Shown: one piece after another, positions 8,841 to 17,164 of the stretch
How the letters are laid out: each line of letters opens with the position of its first letter
Position numbering within the stretch: position 1 is the stretch's first letter
Origin: DASSSY01 sp035708205
GTDB lineage: Bacteria; Bacteroidota; Bacteroidia; Chitinophagales; Chitinophagaceae
Length of the DNA: 64,000 nt
Direction of reading: 5' to 3'
NCBI GenBank assembly: GCA_035708205.1
Contig: DASSSY010000002.1
Span: 124,001-188,000 of the forward strand
The notes under the pieces: model-generated
The model's database searches: none
Told to the model about the DNA's origin: nothing
Seen by the model: only the letters and a program-made list of their open reading frames with translations
Program-made: the position numbers and the translations under genes

Positions 8841-10295
8841 TTATGATTTTGCCTTTGGGGCGATTTGTGCCACAAGCTCCGCTTCCGTAGCTATCTTATT
8901 ACCTACATAAGCCGTCCCGCGCATTTCGCAGATGCCTCTCCGTATCGGGTTGATCAATTCAAGTTTTAAGATCAGCGTATCACCCGGCACCACTTTCTGT
9001 TTGAACCTGGCTTTGTCAATCTTCAGAAATAAGGTATCATAGTTTTCCGGGTCGCTATAATTATTTAAGGCTAAAATACCACCCACCTGGGCCATGGCTT
9101 CGATCTGCAGAACGCCGGGCATGACAGGATTACCAGGAAAATGCCCCTGGAAGAAATGCTCATTAAAGGTTACGTTCTTCACGCCAACCACTTCGGTTTC
9201 TGACATTTCGATGATCTTATCGACCAGAAGGAAAGGAAACTTGTGGGGCAGGGCCTTTTCAATTTGGGCAATATCGTAAACCGGTTCTCTTGTGGGATCA
9301 TAAACCGGGACCTCCGCCAGGTGTTTGTTTTGTTTGATATATTGCTTGATCTTTTTGGCAAACTGGACATTCGTGGCATGCCCGGGCCGGCTGGCGATAA
9401 TATGGGCGTTGATATGATAGCCGCTCAGCGCCAGGTCTCCGACAATATCCAGTAATTTATGCCTTGCCGGCTCATTGGGAAAGTGCAGCTGCACGTTGTT
9501 CAGAATGCCTTCGTGCTTTACCGCGATTTCGGGCTGGTTGAATAAATGGGAGAGCTTGCTGAGCTCTTCCCGGCTGACCACCTTATCGACAACGACAATG
9601 GCATTGCTCAGATCGCCGCCTTTAATCAGGTTATTGTCCACCAGTTGCTCCAGCTCATGCAGAAAACAAAATGTCCGGCTGTTGCTGATCTCGTCTTTGA
9701 AGTCCTGGATGTTTTTCAGGGTAATATGTTGTGTTCCTAATACCGGCGAATTGAAATCAATCATGGTGGTGATTTGATACTCATTAGCCGGAATGGCCAG
9801 CATATCTACATTTTTTACCGGATCGAAATAATGAATGTTAGCATCCAGGCTGTAATAGATACGTTTGGCATTTTGTACTTCCACGCCGGCACTTTCAATG
9901 GCTGCAATAAAGTCCCGTGAACTGCCGTCCATGATAGGCACTTCGGGGGCATCCAGTTCTAAAAGTGCGTTGTCAACACCCATACCTACCAGCGCCGCTA
10001 ATAAGTGCTCGGTAGTGTGTACCCGGGCCCCATGGTATTCCAGGGTAGTTCCGCGGGAAGTATCGACCACATAATCCACATCGGCCTTGATGACCGGCTC
10101 CCCCGGCAGGTCGGTACGCTTAAAACGCAGGCCAAATCCGGGATTTGCCGGTTTTATGGTCAGGGTTACCTTGTGGCCTGTATGCAGGCCGACACCACTA
10201 ACTTTTATATCTTTTTTTATCGTTTGCTGGTATTCCTGAATCATAGGTTTTTGACCCATTTTATTATTTATTTTTTCTTTTTCCACGAGTTCCAT
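8841..10295 (-). CDS. lpxC-fabZ: Bifunctional UDP-3-O-acyl-GlcNAc deacetylase / 3-hydroxyacyl-ACP dehydratase
   Basis: This 484-aa fusion joins LpxC, the committed zinc deacetylase of lipid A synthesis, to FabZ of fatty acid elongation. The LpxC half (about 20-320) shows SGVGLHTGHKVTL, the zinc-ligand motif HTTEHLLAAL and the RHKLLDIVGDLAL motif. The FabZ half (about 340-484) shows NEHFFQGHFPGNPVMPGVLQ with the catalytic His. The fusion is normal for Bacteroidota and couples use of hydroxyacyl-ACP by both pathways. The first ATG (10295) adds a lysine-rich leader; in-frame Met codons at 10259 and 10244 are alternative starts closer to the conserved domain. Confidence 0.96.
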   Translation of the reverse strand: MELVEKEKINNKMGQKPMIQEYQQTIKKDIKVSGVGLHTGHKVTLTIKPANPGFGLRFKRTDLPGEPVIKADVDYVVDTSRGTTLEYHGARVHTTEHLLAALVGMGVDNALLELDAPEVPIMDGSSRDFIAAIESAGVEVQNAKRIYYSLDANIHYFDPVKNVDMLAIPANEYQITTMIDFNSPVLGTQHITLKNIQDFKDEISNSRTFCFLHELEQLVDNNLIKGGDLSNAIVVVDKVVSREELSKLSHLFNQPEIAVKHEGILNNVQLHFPNEPARHKLLDIVGDLALSGYHINAHIIASRPGHATNVQFAKKIKQYIKQNKHLAEVPVYDPTREPVYDIAQIEKALPHKFPFLLVDKIIEMSETEVVGVKNVTFNEHFFQGHFPGNPVMPGVLQIEAMAQVGGILALNNYSDPENYDTLFLKIDKARFKQKVVPGDTLILKLELINPIRRGICEMRGTAYVGNKIATEAELVAQIAPKAKS

Positions 10296-10385
10296 ATCCA
10301 GAATAGTCTGTTTTTCAATTAAACGCTAAAATACGGAAAAGTAATTAACCTTTGAATGATAACCTGATTCAGACCTGTTTATTGA

Positions 10386-11447
10386 TCAGGATTTTAATTC
10401 ATTTTCCGAATGATTAAGCCCGGCCAGTTTTTCTTCCAACAGCTGAATGCGCGTCAGCAGCCCGGGCAAATCCTTGAAAATAACCTGGCTTTTCAAGGCC
10501 GCTTTATAACCAAATGCCGGAGAGCCGCTTAAGTCCGTATTAGCCTTTTTAACGGTTTTGGTCACGCCGCTCTGGGCATTGACCCGTGTGCCGTCCGCCA
10601 GCTGAATATGCCCGACGACACCCGCCTGGCCTCCGATAATACAATTCCTGCCGATCTTTGTGCTGCCCGAAATACCGGCCTGCGCGGCAATGGCCGTATT
10701 ATGATCTATATTGACATTATGAGCTATCTGTACCAGGTTGTCTATCTTAACGTTTTTCCCAATGCGTGTAGCGCCCATTGTCGCTCTGTCTATGGTTGTA
10801 TTTGCGCCGATCTCCACCTGGTCTTCAATGATGACATGTCCTAACTGAGGTACTTTTTTAAAGGTCCCGTCCGGTTGTGGGGCGAAGCCGAAGCCATCGG
10901 CGCCGATAACGGCGCCCGCATGAATAATGACCTCATTGCCTACCCGGCAGTGAGCATAGATCTTAACACCCGGATGGAGCGTGGTTTTAGCGCCAACAGA
11001 AACATGATCGCCCAGGTATGTTCCCGGGTAGATTTGCGCACCATCCCCGATACGCACATGTTCTCCTATATAAGCAAAGGCGCCTACATAAACGTCTTTT
11101 CCGATGGTAGCCGATGGCGCGATAAATGAAGGCTGTTCAATTCCCGATCTTGCTTTTGGCGCGATGATTTGCTGGTAGGCATCCATCAGCTGCGCGAAGG
11201 CCGCGTAAGGGTCCGGTACACGGATAAGGGTTGCCGAGACCGTTTCCGGCACTTTAATCGCCTCGCTTAACAGGATAACGGAAGCCTTTGTTTGCGTCAA
11301 ATATTGTTCGTATTTCGGATTGGCAATAAACACCAAAGCTCCTTTTCCCGCTTCTTCTATTTTGGCTATGGTGGAAATGGTTTGTGCCGAATCGCCTTCA
11401 ACCCTGCCCTTTATCATTGCCGCAATTTGTCCCGCAGTAAACACCAT
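10386..11447 (-). CDS. lpxD: UDP-3-O-(3-hydroxyacyl)glucosamine N-acyltransferase
   Basis: LpxD adds the second hydroxyacyl chain, the third step of lipid A synthesis. The 353-aa product starts with the small LpxD N-terminal domain (IAAMIKGRVEGD). A hexapeptide-repeat beta-helix follows from about residue 100, containing IDRATMGATRIGKN and the catalytic-His motif NLVQIAHNVNID. A helical C-terminus ends it. It is the first gene of the lpxD, lpxC-fabZ, lpxA operon. A near-match promoter box (minus-strand TAATTTCG, 11474-11481) lies 26 nt upstream, the same distance seen for other genes here. Confidence 0.96.
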   Translation of the reverse strand: MVFTAGQIAAMIKGRVEGDSAQTISTIAKIEEAGKGALVFIANPKYEQYLTQTKASVILLSEAIKVPETVSATLIRVPDPYAAFAQLMDAYQQIIAPKARSGIEQPSFIAPSATIGKDVYVGAFAYIGEHVRIGDGAQIYPGTYLGDHVSVGAKTTLHPGVKIYAHCRVGNEVIIHAGAVIGADGFGFAPQPDGTFKKVPQLGHVIIEDQVEIGANTTIDRATMGATRIGKNVKIDNLVQIAHNVNIDHNTAIAAQAGISGSTKIGRNCIIGGQAGVVGHIQLADGTRVNAQSGVTKTVKKANTDLSGSPAFGYKAALKSQVIFKDLPGLLTRIQLLEEKLAGLNHSENELKS

Positions 11448-11473
11448 CGTATCGCAATATCTGGTTTAGCTGG

Positions 11474-11481
11474 CGAAATTA
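11474..11481 (-). promoter_or_regulatory. Probable -7 promoter box for the lpx operon
   Basis: The minus strand reads TAATTTCG, one mismatch from TAnnTTTG, placed 26 nt before the lpxD ATG. The position matches the exact boxes elsewhere in the window, which supports it despite the mismatch. Confidence 0.45.
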
Positions 11482-11663
11482 GCTGAAATGTTTTAAAATG
11501 CCACGGATTTGCCCGACAATTCTTTAACAACCGGATACTTAGCTGATAAGGATAAATAATTCAATAATAAAAAAATATTTATAGAAAAATATTGATACAT
11601 TGACCTGGTTGTGCCTTTAACAAGATTTCATACTCTGCTAAGTGCAAAGTATCTTCCGCGGGC

Positions 11664-11921
11664 TTACTTTTTACGGTATTGTTGAATATAATCTGCCATC
11701 GAATCAACGGATTGCAATACTTTTTTGCCTTCCCGGGCATCTTCCAGCTTAATGCCATAGTGCCGTTCCATCAGTACCATTAATTCTAACGAGTCGATAC
11801 TGTCCAAGCCCAGACCTTCACCGAACAATGGTGCGGCATCTTCCAACTGTTCCGGCTGCATGCCTTGTAAATTCAGCGCTTCAATAATTTGCTGCTTAAG
11901 CGTATGTTTGAAATTATCCAT
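11664..11921 (-). CDS. Acyl carrier protein, non-FAS type
   Basis: This is an 85-aa phosphopantetheine carrier. The attachment motif GLDSIDSLEL places the modified serine at residue 41. The flanking GEGLGLDSID and the C-terminal SVDSMADYIQQY resemble the carrier proteins of Bacteroidota aryl-polyene/flexirubin (dialkylresorcinol) clusters more than the housekeeping AcpP, which has the DSLD form. However, no ketosynthase, ligase or dehydratase partner lies next to it here; its neighbours are a TPR protein and the lpx operon. It may serve a pathway encoded elsewhere. The carrier assignment is firm; the pathway is a guess. Confidence 0.85.
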   Translation of the reverse strand: MDNFKHTLKQQIIEALNLQGMQPEQLEDAAPLFGEGLGLDSIDSLELMVLMERHYGIKLEDAREGKKVLQSVDSMADYIQQYRKK

Positions 11922-11970
11922 ATATTGTTCTTAAATTTAGCATCGAAAAAATGAAGAGAAGATAAAGGTA

Positions 11971-13029
11971 TTATTCGGGTTGAGGATCATAGCTGGCCGG
12001 TTGTAAAGGATGTCCTTTATCCCATTTTTCAAAATCGCCGTAGTTATCGGCAAATTTCTTTACCCACAATTGAAAAGCCTGGGAATTATTAACGGCGCCG
12101 AAAAGCCATTGATTATAAGCATCGAAATAACCGGCTTGAATTAACTTGCCCTGCCATGTAAACAGGGTAAAAGGGAAGCGGCGGGCATAGGACATTTGCC
12201 ATTCCATGAGAAACCTGGTTCTCAGCATCGTCAGGGTTTCGGTGTTGAAGCCGCTGCGAATGGCCAGGGCATTATCCTGTAATACCTTTTTATAGCAATC
12301 CTCGAAAGATACGATCTTTCCCTGCTTCTGGCCGTTATCGCCTCTGAATGACGGCAGATCAGCGCTGCCTTCCGACAGAATGGCCTGGTAGGCCGAAATC
12401 ATCATCTTTTTAATCTGGTTGCCTTTAAACGGGTCCTGATCTAAATTTAAAAATATTTCTCCATAGATCAGCGCCCAGACATAATTGCCTTTACTATTGA
12501 ACATCCGGGCCGCGCCGTAATAATTTGCGCCATAACCAGGGTCGGACCGAATGCCGGTCATCCAGGCGTCTAAAGCCGACTGGTCACTCTTCTCCATACT
12601 GTACAGGTTACCCATACTACTATACAGTAGCCCGGAATGCGGAAATTTCCGGATACCGTCTTTCAGAATGCGCCTGGCCCTGCCGAATTTTCCCGAAACA
12701 TTTTCAATCGCAGCGGCGATTTGAAAGGTTTGTTCATCGGCGAATTCGGATTGAACCACAGGCTCGATGATCTTCCTGGCCTCATCGGCTTTCCCCGACA
12801 GGTAATAAGTATAGGCCAGATCCCGCCGCAAAGATACGTTATCCGGCGCTTGCCGGATGGCCTGGTTAAGCAGCATAATACTATTGGCATAATCTTTTTG
12901 TTGCAGGGATTGCTGCGCCGATTGCTGCATCCGCTGAATTTCGGGGGATAAAACCTGCTGGGCCCATAAGCCCGGGGAAGGGGTCAACAGCATCAATAGG
13001 GGAAGTATCAATAACCGGTATATTTTCAT
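11971..13029 (-). CDS. Exported TPR-repeat protein
   Basis: This 352-aa protein has a signal peptide ending around GLWAQQ. Tetratricopeptide-like helical pairs follow, for example residues ~30-100 (QQKDYANSIMLLNQAIRQAP and SLRRDLAYTYYLSGKADEAR) and further repeats to about 200. The C-terminal 150 residues have no recognised domain. The frame is open to 13116, but the promoter box at 13055-13062 lies inside that extension. The signal peptide also starts at MKIYRLLILPLL, so the ATG at 13029 is the start. TPRs usually mediate protein contacts in the periplasm. The role is unknown. Confidence 0.8.
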   Translation of the reverse strand: MKIYRLLILPLLMLLTPSPGLWAQQVLSPEIQRMQQSAQQSLQQKDYANSIMLLNQAIRQAPDNVSLRRDLAYTYYLSGKADEARKIIEPVVQSEFADEQTFQIAAAIENVSGKFGRARRILKDGIRKFPHSGLLYSSMGNLYSMEKSDQSALDAWMTGIRSDPGYGANYYGAARMFNSKGNYVWALIYGEIFLNLDQDPFKGNQIKKMMISAYQAILSEGSADLPSFRGDNGQKQGKIVSFEDCYKKVLQDNALAIRSGFNTETLTMLRTRFLMEWQMSYARRFPFTLFTWQGKLIQAGYFDAYNQWLFGAVNNSQAFQLWVKKFADNYGDFEKWDKGHPLQPASYDPQPE

Positions 13030-13054
13030 ATTGAAATATGATCTGCTAAAGTTG

Positions 13055-13062
13055 CAAATGTA
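13055..13062 (-). promoter_or_regulatory. -7 promoter box for the TPR gene
   Basis: The minus strand reads TACATTTG, an exact TAnnTTTG match exactly 25 nt before the ATG at 13029. Confidence 0.65.
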
Positions 13063-13180
13063 AGGAAAGGAATGCAGTTTCATGAATGTGGCCACCGGTG
13101 GGAACATACTTAACACCGGAATGACCTGAAATTATAGCAACAGGTTGTCCTTTGTAAGAATAATTAATTGCGTTGAGATC

Positions 13181-13197
13181 ACGGATTTAAAATCCGT
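13181..13197. repeat. Hairpin resembling a tRNA-Leu(UAA) anticodon arm
   Basis: A 5-bp stem, ACGGA with TCCGT, encloses the 7-nt loop TTTAAAA. This is the geometry of an anticodon arm with U33, anticodon UAA and A37. The preceding bases (AATTGCGTTGAGATC) weakly resemble a tRNA D-arm end, but no T-arm or acceptor stem follows. It lies between two divergent promoters, so it could equally be an operator. Confidence 0.35.
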
Positions 13198-13236
13198 TGC
13201 GGCTTTGCGTGACCGGCGCCTGTGTTTTCTTTTTCC

Positions 13237-13244
13237 TAATTTTG
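13237..13244 (+). promoter_or_regulatory. -7 promoter box for the AhpD-like gene
   Basis: TAATTTTG matches TAnnTTTG exactly, 33 nt before the ATG at 13278. It shows that the upstream in-frame Met at 13197 is not used. Confidence 0.6.
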
Positions 13245-13277
13245 CCTGATCAAATCACATTTCAAAATACGCAAATT

Positions 13278-13715
13278 ATGGAGAGCAGAATGAATTTGTC
13301 CGCAGTTTCCCCGGAAGCTTACGAGGCCATGATCGGCCTGGAAAAATATGTTATCAAAAGCGGCCTCGACCGGAAGCTGTATGAACTCATCAAGCTTAGG
13401 GCTTCCCAAATTAACGGATGCGCCTATTGCATTAATATGCACACCCGTGATGCGCTTAAGATGGGCGAGACCGCTCAACGTCTTTTTTTGCTGGACGCCT
13501 GGCGGGAAACGGACCTGTATTCCGAAAAGGAAAAAGCAGTGTTGGCCCTGACCGAAGCGATGACGCTGATTTCCGAAACACATGTCCCCGATGAGGTTTA
13601 TAACGAGGCAAGAGGACAACTTACGGATCAGGAGCTGGCATCGGTCATCATGGCGGTTGTCGCCATTAACGGCTGGAACCGTATCGCCATTACCGGCCGT
13701 TCCCCGCTGGATTAA
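13278..13715 (+). CDS. Carboxymuconolactone decarboxylase / AhpD-like protein
   Basis: This 145-aa single-domain protein of the AhpD/CMD superfamily is all-helical and acts as a peroxidase-type thiol-disulfide reductase in several members. The redox motif is NGCAYCINMHTRDA, with the CxxC pair and the downstream His that define AhpD-like members rather than true decarboxylases. The frame opens at 13197, but the promoter at 13237-13244 and the family N-terminus place the start at the ATG at 13278 (MESRMNLSAVSPEAY). It is monocistronic and ends at a strong terminator. The physiological substrate is unknown. Confidence 0.85.
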   Translation: MESRMNLSAVSPEAYEAMIGLEKYVIKSGLDRKLYELIKLRASQINGCAYCINMHTRDALKMGETAQRLFLLDAWRETDLYSEKEKAVLALTEAMTLISETHVPDEVYNEARGQLTDQELASVIMAVVAINGWNRIAITGRSPLD

Positions 13716-13731
13716 GCGTATTCAAATCATG

Positions 13732-13782
13732 ATATGAACAGACCCCATTGAAGCGCGAAGCCTCAATGGGGTCTGTTCATAT
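13732..13782. terminator. Long bidirectional terminator
   Basis: A perfect 20-bp stem (arms 13732-13751 and 13763-13782) encloses an 11-nt loop, followed by TTTT on the right. It separates the converging AhpD-like gene and ppa. The stem core is GAACAGACCCCATTGA. Confidence 0.9.
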
Positions 13783-13800
13783 TTTAAACCTGACGAGTAG

Positions 13801-14364
13801 TTAAGGCATCAGTACATTTTCCCGGATCTGCGGAAGAATTTTATGTTCGTAATCCCTTACGGCATGTTGAAAGATCTTTCTGGCTAACCGGGCACTCTGG
13901 AACTCTTCGATCTTAACCACTTTTTTTTCTAAAGTTTTATATTCTTCAAAAAACTGGCGGATCTCTTCCAGAAAATATACCGGCAATTCGGAAATATCAT
14001 TGATATGCGCTACACTCATATCGTTGGGACAAACGGCAATGAGCTTATCGTCCGCTTCTCCCTGGTCCAGCATGCGCATCACACCGATAATCTTGGCATT
14101 GATCATGCACAAGGGCTGTACATCGATTTGCGACAACACCAGGATATCCAGAGGATCGCCGTCGTCACAATAGGTGCGGGGAATAAAGCCGTAGTTGGCC
14201 GGATAATAAACCGAAGAATAAAGCACCCGGTCCAACTTCAGTAAACCTGATTTTTTATCCAATTCGTATTTCGCCCTTGAGCCTTTGGGGATCTCGATGA
14301 TACCAATTACATTTTCACCATCAAAATCGCCATAAGAAACAGAATGCCAGGGATTAAACTGCAT
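13801..14364 (-). CDS. ppa: Inorganic pyrophosphatase, family I
   Basis: This 187-aa soluble enzyme hydrolyses pyrophosphate to two phosphates, pulling biosynthetic reactions forward. The metal-binding signature DGDPLDILVL, preceded by YGFIPRTYCD, is intact. The ENVIGIIEIPKGSRAKYELD start region and the later DQGEADDKLIAV stretch also match family I. It has its own exact promoter box at 14406-14413 and ends against the terminator shared with the AhpD-like gene. Length is normal. Confidence 0.96.
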   Translation of the reverse strand: MQFNPWHSVSYGDFDGENVIGIIEIPKGSRAKYELDKKSGLLKLDRVLYSSVYYPANYGFIPRTYCDDGDPLDILVLSQIDVQPLCMINAKIIGVMRMLDQGEADDKLIAVCPNDMSVAHINDISELPVYFLEEIRQFFEEYKTLEKKVVKIEEFQSARLARKIFQHAVRDYEHKILPQIRENVLMP

Positions 14365-14405
14365 GAAATATTTTATTTAAAGACTGTAATAATTTTATCG
14401 GGCTG

Positions 14406-14413
14406 CAAAGTTA
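14406..14413 (-). promoter_or_regulatory. -7 promoter box for ppa
   Basis: The minus strand reads TAACTTTG, an exact match, 41 nt before the ppa ATG and within the 109-nt gap downstream of the SufT-like gene. Confidence 0.6.
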
Positions 14414-14473
14414 GGAAAAGCGCTGCATCTTTAACCGATAAATTTTAGCCGGGCATTCCGTGAACAGGGACAT

Positions 14474-14782
14474 TTACAGGAAACCCAGTTCCAGCCGGGC
14501 TTCTTCAGTCATCATTTCCATGGTCCATTGCGGATCGAAGGTCAATTGAACATGCACATCTGACACGCCTTCCAAAGCGCCTACTTTTTCCTGTACTTCT
14601 ACCACGATATCACCGGCAACAGGGCAGCCCGGAGCCGTCAGGGTCATCAGGATAGATACTTTTCCGCCTTCTTTGATATCTAATTCATAGATCAGGCCCA
14701 ATTCATAGATATTGACGGGGATTTCCGGGTCATAAACAGTATGCAGTGTTTCAACGATTTTCTCTCTGAGCGTTTCTGACAT
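14474..14782 (-). CDS. SufT-like / MIP18-family Fe-S assembly protein (DUF59)
   Basis: This 102-aa single-domain protein of the DUF59/MIP18 family helps maturation of iron-sulfur proteins. The family core DPEIPVNIYELGLIYELDI and the LTAPGCPVAGDI motif, with its conserved Cys, are intact. It follows sufE with a 30-nt gap on the same strand, so the two form an Fe-S assembly pair separate from the sufBCD operon at 37.7-41.3 kb. Its specific client proteins are unknown. Confidence 0.9.
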   Translation of the reverse strand: MSETLREKIVETLHTVYDPEIPVNIYELGLIYELDIKEGGKVSILMTLTAPGCPVAGDIVVEVQEKVGALEGVSDVHVQLTFDPQWTMEMMTEEARLELGFL

Positions 14783-14812
14783 GGTAAGGTGATTTTACAG
14801 GATACATGATAA

Positions 14813-15244
14813 TTATAAATTTGCCGATTGTTGGACCCGCAGGGCGATGGCATAGGTTTTCATTTGTTTCAGCATGGCGTTTAAACCATTGCTTCGCGTG
14901 GGCGATAAATGGCTGTGCAAACCGATCTTATCGACAAAATAGATGTCCGCCTCGGCAATATCCTTCGCCGTCTGGCCGGACAATACCGAGATCATCAGCC
15001 CGATCAGCCCGCGGGTAATAATGGCATCGCTGTCGGCGGAAAACAGAACTTTTCCGTCTTTTTCCTCAGCATGCAGCCATACCTGAGACTGGCAACCGCG
15101 AATCAGGTAATCATCGGTTTTGTAACTGGTGTCGATCACAGGGATTTCTTTACCGATCTCAATGATCCGTTCATATTTTTCCATCCAGTCTTCATAACAG
15201 GCAAATTCTTCTACAATTTCATCCTGCAGGTCCTTTATGCTCAT
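14813..15244 (-). CDS. sufE: SufE-family sulfur acceptor protein
   Basis: SufE takes persulfide sulfur from the cysteine desulfurase SufS and passes it to the SufBCD scaffold. The 143-aa product has the active-site motif IRGCQSQVWL, in which the Cys carries sulfur, and the SPTRSNGLNAML end motif. It shares an intergenic region with the divergent namZ-like gene, and their -7 boxes are 1 bp apart. The downstream partner is the SufT-like gene. No sufS is visible in the window. Confidence 0.93.
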   Translation of the reverse strand: MSIKDLQDEIVEEFACYEDWMEKYERIIEIGKEIPVIDTSYKTDDYLIRGCQSQVWLHAEEKDGKVLFSADSDAIITRGLIGLMISVLSGQTAKDIAEADIYFVDKIGLHSHLSPTRSNGLNAMLKQMKTYAIALRVQQSANL

Positions 15245-15269
15245 CAGGCCGTTTTTCTGTTTAAAAGAT

Positions 15270-15277
15270 CAAAGTTA
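15270..15277 (-). promoter_or_regulatory. -7 promoter box for sufE
   Basis: The minus strand reads TAACTTTG, an exact match exactly 25 nt before the sufE ATG. It lies directly beside the divergent box at 15279-15286. Confidence 0.7.
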
Positions 15278-15278
15278 C

Positions 15279-15286
15279 TATTTTTG
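15279..15286 (+). promoter_or_regulatory. -7 promoter box for the namZ-like gene
   Basis: TATTTTTG matches TAnnTTTG exactly and is exactly 25 nt before the ATG at 15312. Confidence 0.7.
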
Positions 15287-15311
15287 TCCCTTTAGCTTAT
15301 CATATTCCTCT

Positions 15312-16526
15312 ATGAACGCATTTTCCCGTTACTTAAAAAAAATATGGCTGCTCAGCGTGTTTTTGCTTTCGGACGGTACCGTTGTCCTGGCGCAACAGCC
15401 CGTTTTGCCCGGCGCTTACCAATTTTCGAAGTACTTACCCATGTTACAACACAAGAAAGTGGGCGTTTTAGTGAACCAGACTTCTGAGATCAACGGTATC
15501 CTGCTGCCCGATACCTTATTGAAACTTGGTATCCATGTGGTCAAAATCTTTTCGCCGGAACATGGTTTCCGTGGTGATGCCGATGCCGGCGCCCAGGTCA
15601 AAGACGGTACGGATCGTCAAACCGGCCTGCCGGTTGTTTCCCTGTACGGCAAAAATAAAAAGCCGACGGCTGAGCAAATGCACGGCCTTGATGTTGTGGT
15701 TTACGATATCCAGGATGTCGGCGCCCGGTTCTACACCTATATTTCCACGCTGGAATATATGATGGAAGCTTGCGCCGAAGCTAATATTCCCCTGGTTATT
15801 CTTGATCGCCCCGATCCGTTGGGCTGGATCGTTGACGGACCGGTCCTGGATACGGCTTTCCGGTCCTTTGTCGGCAGGCAGCCTATTCCGGTCGTCTATG
15901 GCATGACCCCCGGCGAATACGCCCAAATGCTAAGCGGCGAGCACTGGCTCAAAGGTGCCGCGCCTCAGCTGACGGTCATTACCTGTAAAAATTACACGCA
16001 CGACAGCCGTTACCGGCTTCCGGTCATGCCTTCCCCAAATCTAAAGAATATGCCGGCGATCTATCTTTATCCTTCACTTTGCCTGTTTGAAGGCACGGCC
16101 GTGAGTGTGGGGCGGGGCACCCCTTATCCTTTTCAGCAATATGGCCATCCTGATTTGATCAACCTGCCGGATAGCTTCAGACCGGAGGCCATGCCCGGAG
16201 CAACGCAGCCCAAGCTGGAAGGCCGGGTTTGCCATGCCCGGCTGCTGGCGCAAAATGATACCGAAGCTTTGTCTTTGATCAATAATCAAATGCAAATAAA
16301 ATGGTTGCTGGAAGCCTACCGGCATTTTCCCGATAAGTCCCGGTTTTTTAATAGTTTTTTTAATACCCTTGCGGGAAACGGCCAACTACAGCGACAAATT
16401 ATTGCCGGTGAAACAGAAGCTGAGATCCGGGAGAGCTGGCAGCCGCGGTTACTGGCATTTAAAAAAATACGCGCCCGGTACTTACTTTATCCCGTAATGA
16501 TGAATCAACAAGAAAATGATCATTAA
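15312..16526 (+). CDS. namZ: Exo-beta-N-acetylmuramidase NamZ family (DUF1343)
   Basis: This 404-aa exported protein belongs to the DUF1343/GH171 family, whose characterised members remove terminal MurNAc from peptidoglycan fragments. A signal peptide ends around residue 28 (VVLAQQ). The family hallmarks SPEHGFRGDADAG and VVYDIQDVGARFYTYI are present, followed by LDRPDPLGW. The frame is open from 15237, but the promoter box at 15279-15286 and the signal peptide require the ATG at 15312. It overlaps the next gene by 11 nt. Peptidoglycan recycling or scavenging is inferred from the family. Confidence 0.88.
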   Translation: MNAFSRYLKKIWLLSVFLLSDGTVVLAQQPVLPGAYQFSKYLPMLQHKKVGVLVNQTSEINGILLPDTLLKLGIHVVKIFSPEHGFRGDADAGAQVKDGTDRQTGLPVVSLYGKNKKPTAEQMHGLDVVVYDIQDVGARFYTYISTLEYMMEACAEANIPLVILDRPDPLGWIVDGPVLDTAFRSFVGRQPIPVVYGMTPGEYAQMLSGEHWLKGAAPQLTVITCKNYTHDSRYRLPVMPSPNLKNMPAIYLYPSLCLFEGTAVSVGRGTPYPFQQYGHPDLINLPDSFRPEAMPGATQPKLEGRVCHARLLAQNDTEALSLINNQMQIKWLLEAYRHFPDKSRFFNSFFNTLAGNGQLQRQIIAGETEAEIRESWQPRLLAFKKIRARYLLYPVMMNQQENDH

Positions 16527-17046
16527 TTTTCATTTAGACAAAGAAGACTTCCTGCGTTACCAGCTTTATATGGTGGTGCAAATGCCCAGGATCAGGAAAT
16601 CCAGGCGTCGTAAGCGCTGGACTTTCCCGGTTATTTTTGCCTTATTCGGACTGATTTTTCTGACCATCCACAAATCCTATCTGGCTTTTACGGCCTGGTT
16701 TTTAGCCTTACTCTGGTTTTCGTTCTATCCTATCCTCAACCGGAAAAAATACCAAAAATTTTACGCGGATTTTGTGGAAGAACACTATGGAAACCGGTTT
16801 GGCAAAGACATTTCCATTGATTTCAGGGAAGATAAGATCATTGGCCGGGATAACGGTCTTGAACTTAAGATCAGATTCAAAGAGCTGGAAGAAATTATCG
16901 AACTGCCTACATTGTTGCTTTTAAAAATAAACCCCCAACAACACATCATTATTGCCAAAAATAAATTGGAAAGCCCAAAAAGTCTTGTAGAGCTATTGGT
17001 CCGTTTAGCCGGAAAATGGCAGGTCCCGTTTAAGGTCTCTGTTTAA
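16516..17046 (+). CDS. YcxB-like membrane protein
   Basis: This 176-aa protein has two closely spaced membrane helices at about residues 37-70 and a C-terminal soluble domain of the YcxB-like type. That domain contains the typical FYADFVEEHYGNRFGKD and LLLLKINPQQHIIIAKN stretches, which include a PH-like beta strand pattern. It overlaps the end of the namZ-like gene by 11 nt, implying translational coupling. No function is established for this family. Confidence 0.7.
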   Translation: MIINFHLDKEDFLRYQLYMVVQMPRIRKSRRRKRWTFPVIFALFGLIFLTIHKSYLAFTAWFLALLWFSFYPILNRKKYQKFYADFVEEHYGNRFGKDISIDFREDKIIGRDNGLELKIRFKELEEIIELPTLLLLKINPQQHIIIAKNKLESPKSLVELLVRLAGKWQVPFKVSV

Positions 17047-17078
17047 TAACGGGCAGACCTTTGTCTATAAAAGCGCGG

Positions 17079-17099
17079 AACGGCCAAAGGCTGTTGCTT
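17079..17099. terminator. Possible terminator between the YcxB-like gene and aspS
   Basis: AACGGCC and GGCTGTT form a 7-bp stem (one G-T pair) around an AAA loop, followed by GCTTTT. It is weak but correctly placed between converging genes. Confidence 0.4.
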
Positions 17100-17164
17100 T
17101 TGGGCGAAACAGCGTAATAAAAGGCAATCATGACAGCCTTTGTATAAGATAGAATATTTAAAAC

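Noticed and set aside
8841..10295. LpxC-FabZ fusion as a novelty
   Set aside because: This fusion is the normal arrangement in Bacteroidota.
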